From Flavobacterium sp. (lineage in GTDB: Bacteria; Bacteroidota; Bacteroidia; Flavobacteriales; Flavobacteriaceae), in contig JAIPAM010000001.1 of NCBI GenBank assembly GCA_021740105.1, positions 594,119-658,118 of the forward strand: 64,000 nucleotides of DNA, written 5' to 3'. Shown here in pieces: positions 9,475 through 18,326 of this stretch. The position numbers and the translations under genes were made by a program. Positions within the stretch are counted from its first letter, which is position 1; each line of letters starts with the position of its first letter. The notes beneath the pieces are model-generated. The model was not told the DNA's origin. It saw only the letters and a list, made by a program, of their open reading frames with translations, and did no database searches.

Positions 9475-9825
9475 ATGCAAATCCAAGTTGTAAAATCTAA
9501 AATACACCGTGTAAAAGTTACCGGAGCCGATTTAAATTATATCGGAAGTATTACTATTGACGAAGCCCTAATGGAAGCCTCGAACTTAATTGAAGGCGAA
9601 AAAGTTTCAATTGTAAATATAAACAATGGCGAACGTCTTGAAACCTATGTAATAAAAGGAAACCGAAACTCTGGCGATATCACATTGAACGGTCCTGCAG
9701 CTAGAAAAGTTCAAAAAGGAGACATCATCATCATCATTTCCTACGGAATTATGGATTTTGAAGAGGCTAAAACCTTCAAACCTGCTTTAGTTTTTCCAAA
9801 TGAAAATGACAATTCTTTAACTTAG
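9475..9825 (+). CDS. panD: Aspartate 1-decarboxylase, pyruvoyl-dependent
   Basis: PanD decarboxylates aspartate to beta-alanine for pantothenate synthesis. The 116-residue proenzyme has the self-cleavage site Gly24-Ser25 in NYIGSITID, where Ser25 becomes the pyruvoyl group. Lys9 (SKIHRV), Tyr58 (LETYVI) and the [12 protein letters not shown] segment are the other family landmarks. It follows panC by 13 bases and is followed by a membrane-protein gene that starts 3 bases after its stop. Confidence 0.97.
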   Translation: MQIQVVKSKIHRVKVTGADLNYIGSITIDEALMEASNLIEGEKVSIVNINNGERLETYVIKGNRNSGDITLNGPAARKVQKGDIIIIISYGIMDFEEAKTFKPALVFPNENDNSLT

Positions 9826-9828
9826 ATT

Positions 9829-10791
9829 TTGAAAGCAAAAATTAGCAAATGGCTCTCAATAGTTCTCCCGCTTTTTTTGGGTATTTTTCTAATTTACTAT
9901 TCCTACAATCAATTTTCTGAAAAGGATATCGAGGAGATTAAAAAGCACTTTAAAAATGCCAATTACTATTATCTAAATTTTTCTATATTTATTGCTTTTT
10001 TAGGAAGCGCCTCTCGTGCCTACAGATGGAAATACGCCCTGGATCACATGGGTTATAAAACTTCATTTGCCAATAATTTTATGGCAGTTTCCATAGGTTA
10101 TTTAATGAACATGACCGTTCCAAGATCTGGAGAAATATCAAGAGCTTTGGTATTGAAAAAATACAATAACGTTCCTTTCGATAAAGGTTTCGGGTCTATT
10201 ATTGGAGAAAGAATTGTTGACACGATTATTTTGTTCGGACTCATCATAGTTGCTTTTTTTGTTCAATATGATGTTTTAAAAACTTTTGTTTTAGATAAAG
10301 TTCCCTTACAAAACCTAATCCTATTATTAGTTATTGGTTTTGTATTTTTCATAGCTTTTATTTTAATTTATTTTTATTCTAAATTGAAATTTATTTTAAA
10401 ATTAAAAGAGAAAATAGCTGGACTAAAAGAAGGGATATTGAGTATTTTACATATGAAAAAAAAATGGTCGTATCTAGGACACACTATTTTCATTTGGTTC
10501 TCCTACATTTATATGTTTTACATTGGATTGTTAGTGATTTCTGAAACGAGTGTCCTTACGTTAGGTGCTGTAATCACTTCATTTATAGTAGGAAGTGTCG
10601 CCATCGCTTTTACCAATAGCGGCTTTGGATCTTATCCGTTTTTAATGGCCAAAATCTTACTTTTTTATCATATTTCTGAAACTGCAGGAAGTGCATTTGG
10701 TTGGATAATTTGGACTTCCCAAATGCTGTTATTAGTATTTTTAGGAGCGCTTTCATTTTTACTACTTCCAATATTGAATAGAAGCAAATAA
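9829..10791 (+). CDS. Flippase-like integral membrane protein, lysylphosphatidylglycerol synthase TM family (UPF0104)
   Basis: The 320-residue protein has about eight hydrophobic segments. The phrases SRAYRWKYAL and TVPRSGEISRALVLKKYNNVPFDKGFGSIIGERIVDT are characteristic of the LPG_synthase_TM/UPF0104 family. No C-terminal aminoacyl-transferase domain is present, so lysyl-PG synthesis is not implied; some relatives are proposed lipid flippases. The start is a TTG at 9829, three bases after the panD stop, with no ATG in a better position. The close spacing implies co-transcription with panCD, but no pathway link is evident. Confidence 0.9.
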   Translation: MKAKISKWLSIVLPLFLGIFLIYYSYNQFSEKDIEEIKKHFKNANYYYLNFSIFIAFLGSASRAYRWKYALDHMGYKTSFANNFMAVSIGYLMNMTVPRSGEISRALVLKKYNNVPFDKGFGSIIGERIVDTIILFGLIIVAFFVQYDVLKTFVLDKVPLQNLILLLVIGFVFFIAFILIYFYSKLKFILKLKEKIAGLKEGILSILHMKKKWSYLGHTIFIWFSYIYMFYIGLLVISETSVLTLGAVITSFIVGSVAIAFTNSGFGSYPFLMAKILLFYHISETAGSAFGWIIWTSQMLLLVFLGALSFLLLPILNRSK

Positions 10792-10848
10792 ATTATTATA
10801 TTGCTCTGCCTTTTAATGGATTAAAGTAATCAACAAACGCTATAAACA

Positions 10849-12039
10849 ATGAAAAAAATAATTGCTTTTTATATTTTTATTTTTCCAATAATCACGTTTT
10901 CACAAATCTCCAAAGACACTATTTTCTCTCAAAAATTAAATGAAGATAGACAATTTACCATAGCATTACCTGAATCATATACCTCTAATAAAACCAAAAA
11001 ATACCCAATAGTACTATTATTAGACGGCGATTATTTATTTGATCCTTTTCACGGAGCATTGAGTTATGGTGCTTATTGGGATGATATTCCAGAAGTTATT
11101 ATTGTTGGAATTTCTCAAAATCAAAAAGACGAACGATTCACCGATTGCGGTGTTGACCAAGAAACAGGATTACCCGACGCAAAAGGCGAACTTTTCTATG
11201 AATTTATCGGGCAAGAATTAATACCATTTTTAGAAAAAAGTTATCGAATTGCTCCTTTTAAAATTATTGCAGGTCACGATGTTACCGCTGGTTTTTTGAA
11301 TTTCTTTTTTTATAAAGATCAGCCAATTTTTAACGCCTATATTTCTTTAAGCCCTCAATTTCCAGTTTCAATGCAAGAAACTATTCCCGATAGATTAGCA
11401 GCCTTAAACCAACAATTATTTTACTATCACGCAACTGCAGAAGGAGATATTAAATCAATTAAAGAAAAGACAATTAAGTTAGATGCTGCTTTTGCAGAAT
11501 TAAAAAAGGAAAATCTAAATTATCATTTTGATAATTTTCCAAACGCCTCTCATTATTCGTTAGTGCTTTATGCAATTCCAAATGCATTGTATCATATTTT
11601 TGGAATTTATCAGCCAATTTCTGTAAATGAATACAATGAAAAAATTGCAGTTTTGCCCTCTGGTTACGTTGATTATTTAAATAAAAAATACGAAACCATA
11701 GAAAAATTATTAGCCTTAAAAACACGTATTCGTTTCAATGATTTTAAAGCAATTGAAGCCGCAATCATAAAAAATAAAGCCTATGACGAATTTGGCGAGC
11801 TTTCTAATTTAGCTGAAAAGCAATACCCAAAAAGCATGTTGGCAAATTACGAATTAGCATTAATGTATGAATATACTGGCGATTTTCAGAAAGCTAGAAA
11901 ATACTATCAAGCAGCTTATGAAAGAGAAGAGATAGGTAATCTTACTCATGATTTTATGTTCGATAAAATGGAGGAAATGAAAAATGCCAAAACACCAGAT
12001 CCAACTTCTACAGCAACAACTCCAGACCCAAAACCATAA
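10849..12039 (+). CDS. Esterase-like alpha/beta hydrolase with C-terminal TPR-like tail; Asp at the nucleophile position
   Basis: A signal peptide (ending ITFSQ) leads into a PF00756-type esterase domain: PIVLLLDGDYLFD (53-65), EVIIVGISQ (82-90), and the nucleophile elbow at 141-147, which reads AGHDVTA. In active relatives this is GHSxGG, so Ser is replaced by Asp144. A possible catalytic His235 is present in NASHYSL. Residues about 310-380 (ANYELALMYEYTGDFQKARKYYQAAYER) form TPR-like helices, and the end is Thr/Pro-rich. The protein is likely periplasmic. It may be a non-hydrolytic family member or use Asp differently. It is followed after 2 bases by radA. Confidence 0.8.
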   Translation: MKKIIAFYIFIFPIITFSQISKDTIFSQKLNEDRQFTIALPESYTSNKTKKYPIVLLLDGDYLFDPFHGALSYGAYWDDIPEVIIVGISQNQKDERFTDCGVDQETGLPDAKGELFYEFIGQELIPFLEKSYRIAPFKIIAGHDVTAGFLNFFFYKDQPIFNAYISLSPQFPVSMQETIPDRLAALNQQLFYYHATAEGDIKSIKEKTIKLDAAFAELKKENLNYHFDNFPNASHYSLVLYAIPNALYHIFGIYQPISVNEYNEKIAVLPSGYVDYLNKKYETIEKLLALKTRIRFNDFKAIEAAIIKNKAYDEFGELSNLAEKQYPKSMLANYELALMYEYTGDFQKARKYYQAAYEREEIGNLTHDFMFDKMEEMKNAKTPDPTSTATTPDPKP

Positions 12040-12041
12040 AT

Positions 12042-13403
12042 ATGACTAAAGTTAAAACCTCTTTTTTTTGTCAAAGTTGTGGCTCTCAATATTCTAAATG
12101 GCAGGGGCAATGTAACGCTTGTAAAGAATGGAATACGATTGTTGAAGAAATTATTCAAAAAGAAGAAAAAGTAGCTTGGAAGCCTTCAACATCTGAAGTT
12201 AAAAAAGCGGTGAAACCACTTAAAATTAAAGAAATTGATTCAACGTTAGAAATCCGAATGGATACCTGCGATAATGAATTGAACCGAGTTTTGGGAGGTG
12301 GAATTGTACCGGGTTCTTTAATTCTTTTGGGGGGTGAACCTGGAATCGGGAAAAGCACCTTGTTATTACAAATATCTTTAAAATTACCCTATAAAACGCT
12401 TTATGTTTCAGGCGAAGAAAGTCAGAAACAAATTAAAATGCGTGCGGAGAGAATTACGCCAAATGGTGATAATTGCTATATTCTTACCGAGACCAAAACC
12501 CAAAACATTTTCCGTCAAATAGAGGAAATCCAACCTGAAATTGTAATTATCGATTCCATTCAAACCCTCCATACCGATTACATTGAATCGGCAGCGGGAA
12601 GCATTTCTCAAATTCGTGAAACCACCGCTGAACTGATAAAATTTGCTAAAGAATCCAATGTTCCAGTTATTTTAATTGGACACATTACGAAAGATGGAAA
12701 TATCGCCGGGCCGAAAATTTTAGAACATATGGTAGATACCGTATTGCAATTTGAAGGCGATAGAAATCACGTGTATCGAATTTTGCGTTCCCTAAAAAAC
12801 AGATTTGGTTCCACCGCAGAAATTGGAATTTATGAAATGCAAGGATCAGGTTTGCGCGAAGTGGCCAATCCATCAGAAATATTAATTTCTCATAACGATG
12901 CGACTTTATCGGGAACAGCAATTGCAACCACTTTGGAAGGAATGCGCCCCTTGATGATTGAAATCCAAGCGTTAGTGAGCAGCGCCGTTTATGGAACACC
13001 GCAACGAAGTACGACGGGTTACAATGCCAAAAGATTGAATATGATCTTGGCCGTTCTAGAAAAAAGAGCCGGTTTTCATTTGGGTTCGAAAGACGTTTTT
13101 CTAAATGTCACTGGCGGACTTTCAGTTGATGATCCCGCTATTGATCTTGCTGTGGTAGCCGCCATTTTATCTTCCAATGAAGATATTGCTATCGAAAAAG
13201 ATTTTTGTTTTGCTGGTGAAGTTGGACTTTCAGGAGAAATTCGCCCTGTAAACCGAATCGAACAACGAATTCAAGAGGCCGAAAAATTAGGTTTTTCAAC
13301 GATATTTGTATCCAAATACAATAAAATTGCGCTTAAGAATACCTTTATAAAAATTAGACTTGTAGCCAAAATTGAGGATATTGTAAGCGAATTATTTGGA
13401 TAA
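12042..13403 (+). CDS. radA: DNA repair protein RadA
   Basis: RadA (Sms) is a RecA-like, DnaB-type ATPase that promotes branch migration during recombination. Seen: an N-terminal C4 zinc finger (Cys10, Cys13, Cys24, Cys27), Walker A GEPGIGKST (98-106), the diagnostic KNRFGS motif (252-257), and a C-terminal Lon-protease-like domain with GGLSVDDPAIDLAVVAAILSS. The 453-residue length is standard. It starts 2 bases after the esterase-like gene and is followed 2 bases later by the transglycosylase fusion, so the three form a tight cluster. Confidence 0.98.
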   Translation: MTKVKTSFFCQSCGSQYSKWQGQCNACKEWNTIVEEIIQKEEKVAWKPSTSEVKKAVKPLKIKEIDSTLEIRMDTCDNELNRVLGGGIVPGSLILLGGEPGIGKSTLLLQISLKLPYKTLYVSGEESQKQIKMRAERITPNGDNCYILTETKTQNIFRQIEEIQPEIVIIDSIQTLHTDYIESAAGSISQIRETTAELIKFAKESNVPVILIGHITKDGNIAGPKILEHMVDTVLQFEGDRNHVYRILRSLKNRFGSTAEIGIYEMQGSGLREVANPSEILISHNDATLSGTAIATTLEGMRPLMIEIQALVSSAVYGTPQRSTTGYNAKRLNMILAVLEKRAGFHLGSKDVFLNVTGGLSVDDPAIDLAVVAAILSSNEDIAIEKDFCFAGEVGLSGEIRPVNRIEQRIQEAEKLGFSTIFVSKYNKIALKNTFIKIRLVAKIEDIVSELFG

Positions 13404-13405
13404 TC

Positions 13406-15358
13406 ATGAGAAATAGAAAACAAAAAGCCTTACTTTTTTTAAAGATATTTGCCGGATTAATCATCCTTTGTTTCGTGCTTTTATTTGTATTTAGAGATTC
13501 CCTATTGCAAACGGCAATCACCAAAATTGAAAATAAAATGGCAGCCGATTACGATACCAAATTAACGATCGAAAAGGCAAGTTTTGAGGGAATTTCATCC
13601 GTTCAATTTCAAAAAATCAATCTAGTCCCAAATAGTGCCGATACCCTTTTTTCAGTCGAAAAAGTAACTACCAAAATAAATCTTTTCAAGTTGTTATTTG
13701 GTACCATGCAATTGGAAAAATTGGAAATGAAGAATGGATTTATCCAACTAGTAAAAAATAAAAAGGGACGTAACTTCGATGCTTTTCTAAAACGCAGTAA
13801 AGACGATAACTCTCCTTCCGAAAATAGCAACTATGCAAAATCTGCCTATCGATTACTTTCAAGAGTTTTGAATTTAATTCCAACAGAAATGCAGCTGGAA
13901 AACCTTTCTTTCCGAATGGACGATAGTGGAAGAAAAGTAGCTTTAACCATAAATCAATTGCAATTAAAAGAGGAAGTTCTTGCCACATCAATTGATGTAA
14001 AAACCAAATCCTATTTTCAAAAATGGAACATCAAAGGAACAGCAAATCCAAGAGATAAAACTGCCGATTTGAAGTTTTTCAATAGCGACCAGTCTAAGAT
14101 TATTGTTCCGTATTTAAATGAGCGTTTTGGTTTACTTTCCAGTTTCGATAGCATTCATTTGAATATTGCAAAAATAGAAATGGAAAGAGGCGAATTGCAT
14201 ATCGACGGATTCTCCTCAATAGCCAATTTAACGGTGAGTCACCCTAAAATTGCTTCTAAAGAAGTAGTAGTTAAAAAGGCGCTTTTCGATTATCGTTTTC
14301 TTTTTGGAGAACATTTCATGGCCGTCGATAGTAGTTCTACCATTCAAATGAACGAAGTAAAAATGCATCCATTTGCGGAGTACAATACGGAGGAAGATAC
14401 CATTTACAAACTCCGAGTGGCCATTCCTAAAATGAAAGCGCAGCAGTTTATTACGTCTTTACCTAAAGGGTTGTTTTCTCATTTTGAGGGAATGGAAACG
14501 CAGGGAAATTTCGAATATAAATTGGACTATAAATTTGTAAAACACAAACCAAAACAATTGGTTTTTGAAAGCAAATTGACGAAGGAAAATCTTCGTATTT
14601 TAAAATACGGTGAAGCCAATTTATCCAAATTAAATTCAGAATTTACCTATCGGGCGATGGAGAAAGGAGTGCCACAACGACCAATTCTTGTGGGCCCTTC
14701 CAATCCAAATTTCACCCCCATTGATCAAATTTCTCCCTATTTGCAAAAGGCAGTTTTAACCTGTGAAGACCCTTCGTTTTTCTCCCACCGAGGTTTCATT
14801 AACGATGCCTTTAAGCAATCGATTATTAAAAATCTTAATACAAAAAAATTCTCCCGAGGCGCCAGTACCATTAGCATGCAGTTGGTAAAAAATGTTTTTC
14901 TAACTCGTGAAAAAACATTGTCTCGAAAATTGGAAGAAATTCTATTGGTTTATATATTAGAAAACAACCGTATTTCTAGCAAACAGCGCATGCTTGAAGT
15001 CTATTTTAACGTCATAGAATGGGGACCAAACGTATACGGAATTGGAGAAGCGGCCAATTTTTATTTCAGTAAAAAACCAGCTGATTTAACTTTAAAAGAA
15101 TGTTTGTTTCTAGCTTCAATTGTTCCAAAACCTAAAAAATTCATGTACGAATTTAATCCTGATGGATTTCTGAAAGCCATTGAAAACAAAAAGCAAGCTT
15201 TCATTAGTAATTTAATGTTACGCCGCGGATTAATAGTGCCCGACGATACCATTGGTCAACATATTCCGATGGCTATTACCGGAAACGCGCGTTCCTTTTT
15301 AAAGTTTGAAGTCAAAGACACGATCCAAATAGACACTACTTTTGTAGAGGAATTTTAA
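13406..15358 (+). CDS. AsmA-like/GT51 peptidoglycan glycosyltransferase fusion
   Basis: One N-terminal membrane helix (10-30) is followed by about 380 residues of beta-rich sequence resembling AsmA/DUF748 proteins (KLTIEKASFEGISSVQFQKI). A GT51 domain lies at about 425-590. Its motifs are TCEDPSFFSHRGF with catalytic Glu454, RGASTISMQLVKNVFL (484-499) and LEVYFNVIEWGPNVYGIGEAA (530-550). No penicillin-binding transpeptidase domain follows; the protein ends at residue 650. It should therefore be a monofunctional glycan polymerase facing the periplasm with a large extra module. AsmA-like parts of other proteins act in lipid transfer or envelope assembly; here that role is inference. Confidence 0.88.
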   Translation: MRNRKQKALLFLKIFAGLIILCFVLLFVFRDSLLQTAITKIENKMAADYDTKLTIEKASFEGISSVQFQKINLVPNSADTLFSVEKVTTKINLFKLLFGTMQLEKLEMKNGFIQLVKNKKGRNFDAFLKRSKDDNSPSENSNYAKSAYRLLSRVLNLIPTEMQLENLSFRMDDSGRKVALTINQLQLKEEVLATSIDVKTKSYFQKWNIKGTANPRDKTADLKFFNSDQSKIIVPYLNERFGLLSSFDSIHLNIAKIEMERGELHIDGFSSIANLTVSHPKIASKEVVVKKALFDYRFLFGEHFMAVDSSSTIQMNEVKMHPFAEYNTEEDTIYKLRVAIPKMKAQQFITSLPKGLFSHFEGMETQGNFEYKLDYKFVKHKPKQLVFESKLTKENLRILKYGEANLSKLNSEFTYRAMEKGVPQRPILVGPSNPNFTPIDQISPYLQKAVLTCEDPSFFSHRGFINDAFKQSIIKNLNTKKFSRGASTISMQLVKNVFLTREKTLSRKLEEILLVYILENNRISSKQRMLEVYFNVIEWGPNVYGIGEAANFYFSKKPADLTLKECLFLASIVPKPKKFMYEFNPDGFLKAIENKKQAFISNLMLRRGLIVPDDTIGQHIPMAITGNARSFLKFEVKDTIQIDTTFVEEF

Positions 15359-15413
15359 ATTTTTATTTTGGCGAGTCCTTGTTTGGTTGGTTTTTGTAAA
15401 AAATAAAACTTTT

Positions 15414-15475
15414 CGATAATCTTGATCAGGCTGTTCACTATGTTTTATAGTGGGTTTCCGCTGCCATCCTTCACG
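15414..15475. repeat. Dispersed intergenic hairpin repeat, copy A
   Basis: A hairpin CACTAT/ATAGTG (15436-15441 and 15447-15452, 5-base loop) is followed by GGTTTCCGCTGCCATCC. The same arrangement, hairpin then GGATTT then CTGCCATCC or a related tail, occurs at 50261-50302 and, more degenerate, at 25028-25075. It lies between two convergent genes and has no coding potential. Confidence 0.5.
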
Positions 15476-15487
15476 TAAATAATATAT

Positions 15488-15522
15488 AAAAAAAGGGCTG
15501 GAAATTATCCAGCCCTTTTTTT
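15488..15522. terminator. Bidirectional rho-independent terminator between the GT51 fusion and pyk
   Basis: GGGCTGG (15495-15501) pairs perfectly with CCAGCCC (15509-15515). The stem is flanked by seven A and seven T, so it works in both directions between the converging genes. It is 17 bases from the pyk stop. Confidence 0.93.
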
Positions 15523-15539
15523 ATAAAATAAATTAAGAT

Positions 15540-16970
15540 TTACTCAATTTCTGTAACTCTCAATGTGTTTACCATTCCTTTATTAGCAATTGGCATAGCT
15601 GCTAAATTAATTAGCATATCGCCTTTAGTAACCAATCCTTTTTCGGTAGCAATTTTATTGATATCGTCAATGGTATCATCGGTACTTACAAATTTATCGT
15701 AGTAAAAAGTTTTTACACCCCAAATTAAATTCAACTGTGTAAGGATCACTTTATTCGAAGTAAATACCAAAATATCTGCTTGTGGTCGCCATGCCGAAAT
15801 TTGAAAAGCCGTATAGCCACTATTCGTTAAAGTACAAATCGCTTTGGCTTTAATAGCATTGGCCATATTGGCCGCGTGCTGACAAATAGTTTTTGTAATA
15901 AAACGGTTTGTTTTAATTTGCGGGGTATTTTGAGGAACTTGGATCAGCGGAGAATCTTCCACAGCTTCAATAATTTGAGTCATTTGTTGGATCACTTGCA
16001 CCGGATAATTTCCTACAGAAGTTTCACCTGAAAGCATCACGGCATCGGCACCGTCCATAACAGAGTTGGCAACATCATTCACCTCAGCTCTTGTTGGCGT
16101 AAGACTAGTGATCATCGTTTCCATCATTTGCGTAGCGATAATCACAGGAATTCTAGCTGTTTTGGCTTTGTTAACTAATTTTTTCTGAATCAATGGAACT
16201 TCGTGCGCTGGAATTTCTACCCCAAGATCTCCACGAGCTACCATTAAACCATCACAGTGGGCGATTATTGAATCAATATTGGCAACTCCTTCTGGTTTTT
16301 CAATTTTAGCTATAATTGGAATTTTATGCCCCGAGTGTTTTGAAATTAATTCTTGTAATTCTACTAAGTCATCCGAGGTTCTTACGAAAGAAAGTGCAAT
16401 CCAATCTACTTTTTGTTCAATTGCAAATAGTGCATCGCGGACATCTTTTTCAGTTAAAGCCGGTAACGAAACTTTAGTATTGGGAAGATTTACCCCTTTT
16501 TTAGATTTTAATGGACCACCCTGAATTACTTTAGCAACCACTTCGGTAGTTTTATTAGTTGCAACCACTTCAAACATTAGTTTTCCATCGTCAAGTAAGA
16601 TATTTTCACCAGGATTTACATCGTTAGGAAACTCTTTATAATTCATGTAAACACGCTCCTTTGTACCAGGAACGTCTTCGGCAGTTTGAAAAGTAATGAT
16701 ATCACCAGGGTTTACAATTACCTCTTCATTCATCACCCCAACACGAAGTTTAGGGCCTTGTAAATCACCTAAAATTGCTGCAGTGTAACCAAATTCTTCG
16801 TTGATACTTCTTATTAAATCTATTTTTGCTTTAACATCAGCATAATCGGCGTGAGAAAAATTAACTCTAAAAACATTTACTCCTGACTCAATCATTGCCT
16901 TTAAGACTTCTTTAGTGCTACAAGCAGGTCCTAATGTTGCTACAATTTTAGTTTTTTTGTTTGTTGTCAT
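15540..16970 (-). CDS. pyk: Pyruvate kinase
   Basis: Pyruvate kinase converts PEP and ADP to pyruvate and ATP. The 476 residues start KTKIVATLGPAC and include the substrate/Mg signatures NFSHADYADV, GDLQGPKLRVG, IPIIAKIEKPEGVANIDSI (catalytic Lys in AKIEKPE), MVARGDLGVEIP and ATQMMETMITSLTPTRAEVNDVANSVMDG. The C-terminal allosteric domain is present. It begins 7 bases after the IPExxxVDY gene, making it the last gene of the acpP-fabF-rnc-IPExxxVDY-pyk run. Confidence 0.98.
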   Translation of the reverse strand: MTTNKKTKIVATLGPACSTKEVLKAMIESGVNVFRVNFSHADYADVKAKIDLIRSINEEFGYTAAILGDLQGPKLRVGVMNEEVIVNPGDIITFQTAEDVPGTKERVYMNYKEFPNDVNPGENILLDDGKLMFEVVATNKTTEVVAKVIQGGPLKSKKGVNLPNTKVSLPALTEKDVRDALFAIEQKVDWIALSFVRTSDDLVELQELISKHSGHKIPIIAKIEKPEGVANIDSIIAHCDGLMVARGDLGVEIPAHEVPLIQKKLVNKAKTARIPVIIATQMMETMITSLTPTRAEVNDVANSVMDGADAVMLSGETSVGNYPVQVIQQMTQIIEAVEDSPLIQVPQNTPQIKTNRFITKTICQHAANMANAIKAKAICTLTNSGYTAFQISAWRPQADILVFTSNKVILTQLNLIWGVKTFYYDKFVSTDDTIDDINKIATEKGLVTKGDMLINLAAMPIANKGMVNTLRVTEIE

Positions 16971-16977
16971 TTTTGTA

Positions 16978-17460
16978 TTAAAAAATTAAATTATTTTTTG
17001 ACTTTATGCTATTTGAATCAACGGGATATACTGTTGCTATTTGAGAAATCGTATTCATCGATGCAATTATTTTATCCATTTCGGCATCACTATTTTCAAT
17101 TTTTAAGAAGTAATCTACCTTTTTTAATTCTGGCAAAAGAAACGCTTTGGTAGCTACTTCAAAACTAGATTCGCCAAATAAATTCTGATTATTATTGGTT
17201 GTTAAAGTAGTTACTTCGTTTTTATTTTGAACCAAACTCCAACAACAATCCGTATTGTAATTTTCATAAATAAATCTCGAAAAAAAAGTAACTCCTTCTT
17301 TAATATTTATCTGAATTTCGTTTTTGCTTTTACTTAATAATATGGGCAGTTTTTGATTCAAAAAATAAGCCAATCGATAATCTTCCAATGAAGTGTGGAT
17401 TGCAATGAGTTCATAATCAACTTCATCAAATTCATCGATATGTAATTTATGAATCGCCAT
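16978..17460 (-). CDS. IPExxxVDY family protein
   Basis: The family is named from the motif I/L-P-E-x-x-x-V-D-Y, seen here as LPELKKVDYFLKI near residue 115. The other typical parts are the N-terminus MAIHKLHIDEFDEVDYELIAIHTS and the C-terminal PVDSNSIKSKNNLIF. Function is unknown; no catalytic motif or membrane segment is visible. A longer frame from 17502 adds 14 residues unlike the family, so the ATG at 17458-17460 is chosen (160 residues); 17464-17466 is an alternative. It sits between rnc and pyk, a position I recall as conserved in flavobacteria. Confidence 0.85.
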   Translation of the reverse strand: MAIHKLHIDEFDEVDYELIAIHTSLEDYRLAYFLNQKLPILLSKSKNEIQINIKEGVTFFSRFIYENYNTDCCWSLVQNKNEVTTLTTNNNQNLFGESSFEVATKAFLLPELKKVDYFLKIENSDAEMDKIIASMNTISQIATVYPVDSNSIKSKNNLIF

Positions 17461-17576
17461 ATTCATTTTAAATAATGCTGTAAATATACTATATCTATGC
17501 AATTAAAAAGTTACTAAATGGATATGTTTCCTTTATTTTACTAACGAAATCGTTGTAGATTTTATAAAATAACTTA

Positions 17577-18317
17577 TTATTTTTTATCGATTTTATCTTG
17601 AAATGCAAAATAGGCTCTTTGAGATGCTTTTTCTTCTGCTTTCTTTTTTGATGTGGCTCTTGCTTTTGCAATTACTTTATTATCGATGCTGAATTTGACT
17701 CCAAAAAGGCGTTCCCCATTTGAATCGTTGTCTTCAAATGTGTCAAAGTGAAATGTCTTTTTCTCTTTTTGACACCATTCAATAAGTAAGCTTTTATAAC
17801 TAATAATTTTGCCCTCCAATTTTGAAATATCTACATACGGAAGTACTACTCGTTTTTCGATAAATTTTTCACAATAGGAATACCCTTGATCTAAATAAAT
17901 TGCGCCAACTAATGCTTCAAAAAGGTTGCCGTGAATATTCTCGCCAAAATGTTGGGCTGGAACTTTGCTATCTAAAAATTGCAATAAATTTAAATCTCGA
18001 CCCAATTCATTTAAATGTTCTCGACTTACAATTTTAGACCTCATTTTTGTCAAATATCCTTCATCTCCTGATGGAGAAATATTGTATAAAAAAGCAGCAA
18101 TAATTGAACTTAACATGGAATCGCCCAGAAATTCTAGTCGTTCATAATTCACTGGATTTCCATCAATATCCGTTTTACTTGAGGAACGATGAATGAATGC
18201 TTTTTTGTAAAAGTCCAATTCTATAGGAGGGAAGCCTATAATTTTTTGAATAGCATCAAAAAAAATCCCGTCTTCTTTAGATCGGGATTTTTGAAATATT
18301 TTCTTGATGATATTCAT
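17577..18317 (-). CDS. rnc: Ribonuclease III
   Basis: RNase III cuts double-stranded RNA in rRNA maturation and mRNA processing. The 246-residue protein has the signature NYERLEFLGDSML (catalytic metal-binding Glu and Asp) at about 64-76, a second acidic site in GNLFEALVGAIYLDQG, and a C-terminal double-stranded-RNA-binding domain ending KAEEKASQRAYFAF. It lies 9 bases after fabF; acpP-fabF-rnc is a common bacterial arrangement. Confidence 0.97.
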   Translation of the reverse strand: MNIIKKIFQKSRSKEDGIFFDAIQKIIGFPPIELDFYKKAFIHRSSSKTDIDGNPVNYERLEFLGDSMLSSIIAAFLYNISPSGDEGYLTKMRSKIVSREHLNELGRDLNLLQFLDSKVPAQHFGENIHGNLFEALVGAIYLDQGYSYCEKFIEKRVVLPYVDISKLEGKIISYKSLLIEWCQKEKKTFHFDTFEDNDSNGERLFGVKFSIDNKVIAKARATSKKKAEEKASQRAYFAFQDKIDKK

Positions 18318-18326
18318 TGAAGCGAA

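Noticed and set aside
12685..12999. A 104-codon minus-strand open frame inside radA
   Set aside because: Antisense of conserved RadA motifs; no independent evidence.
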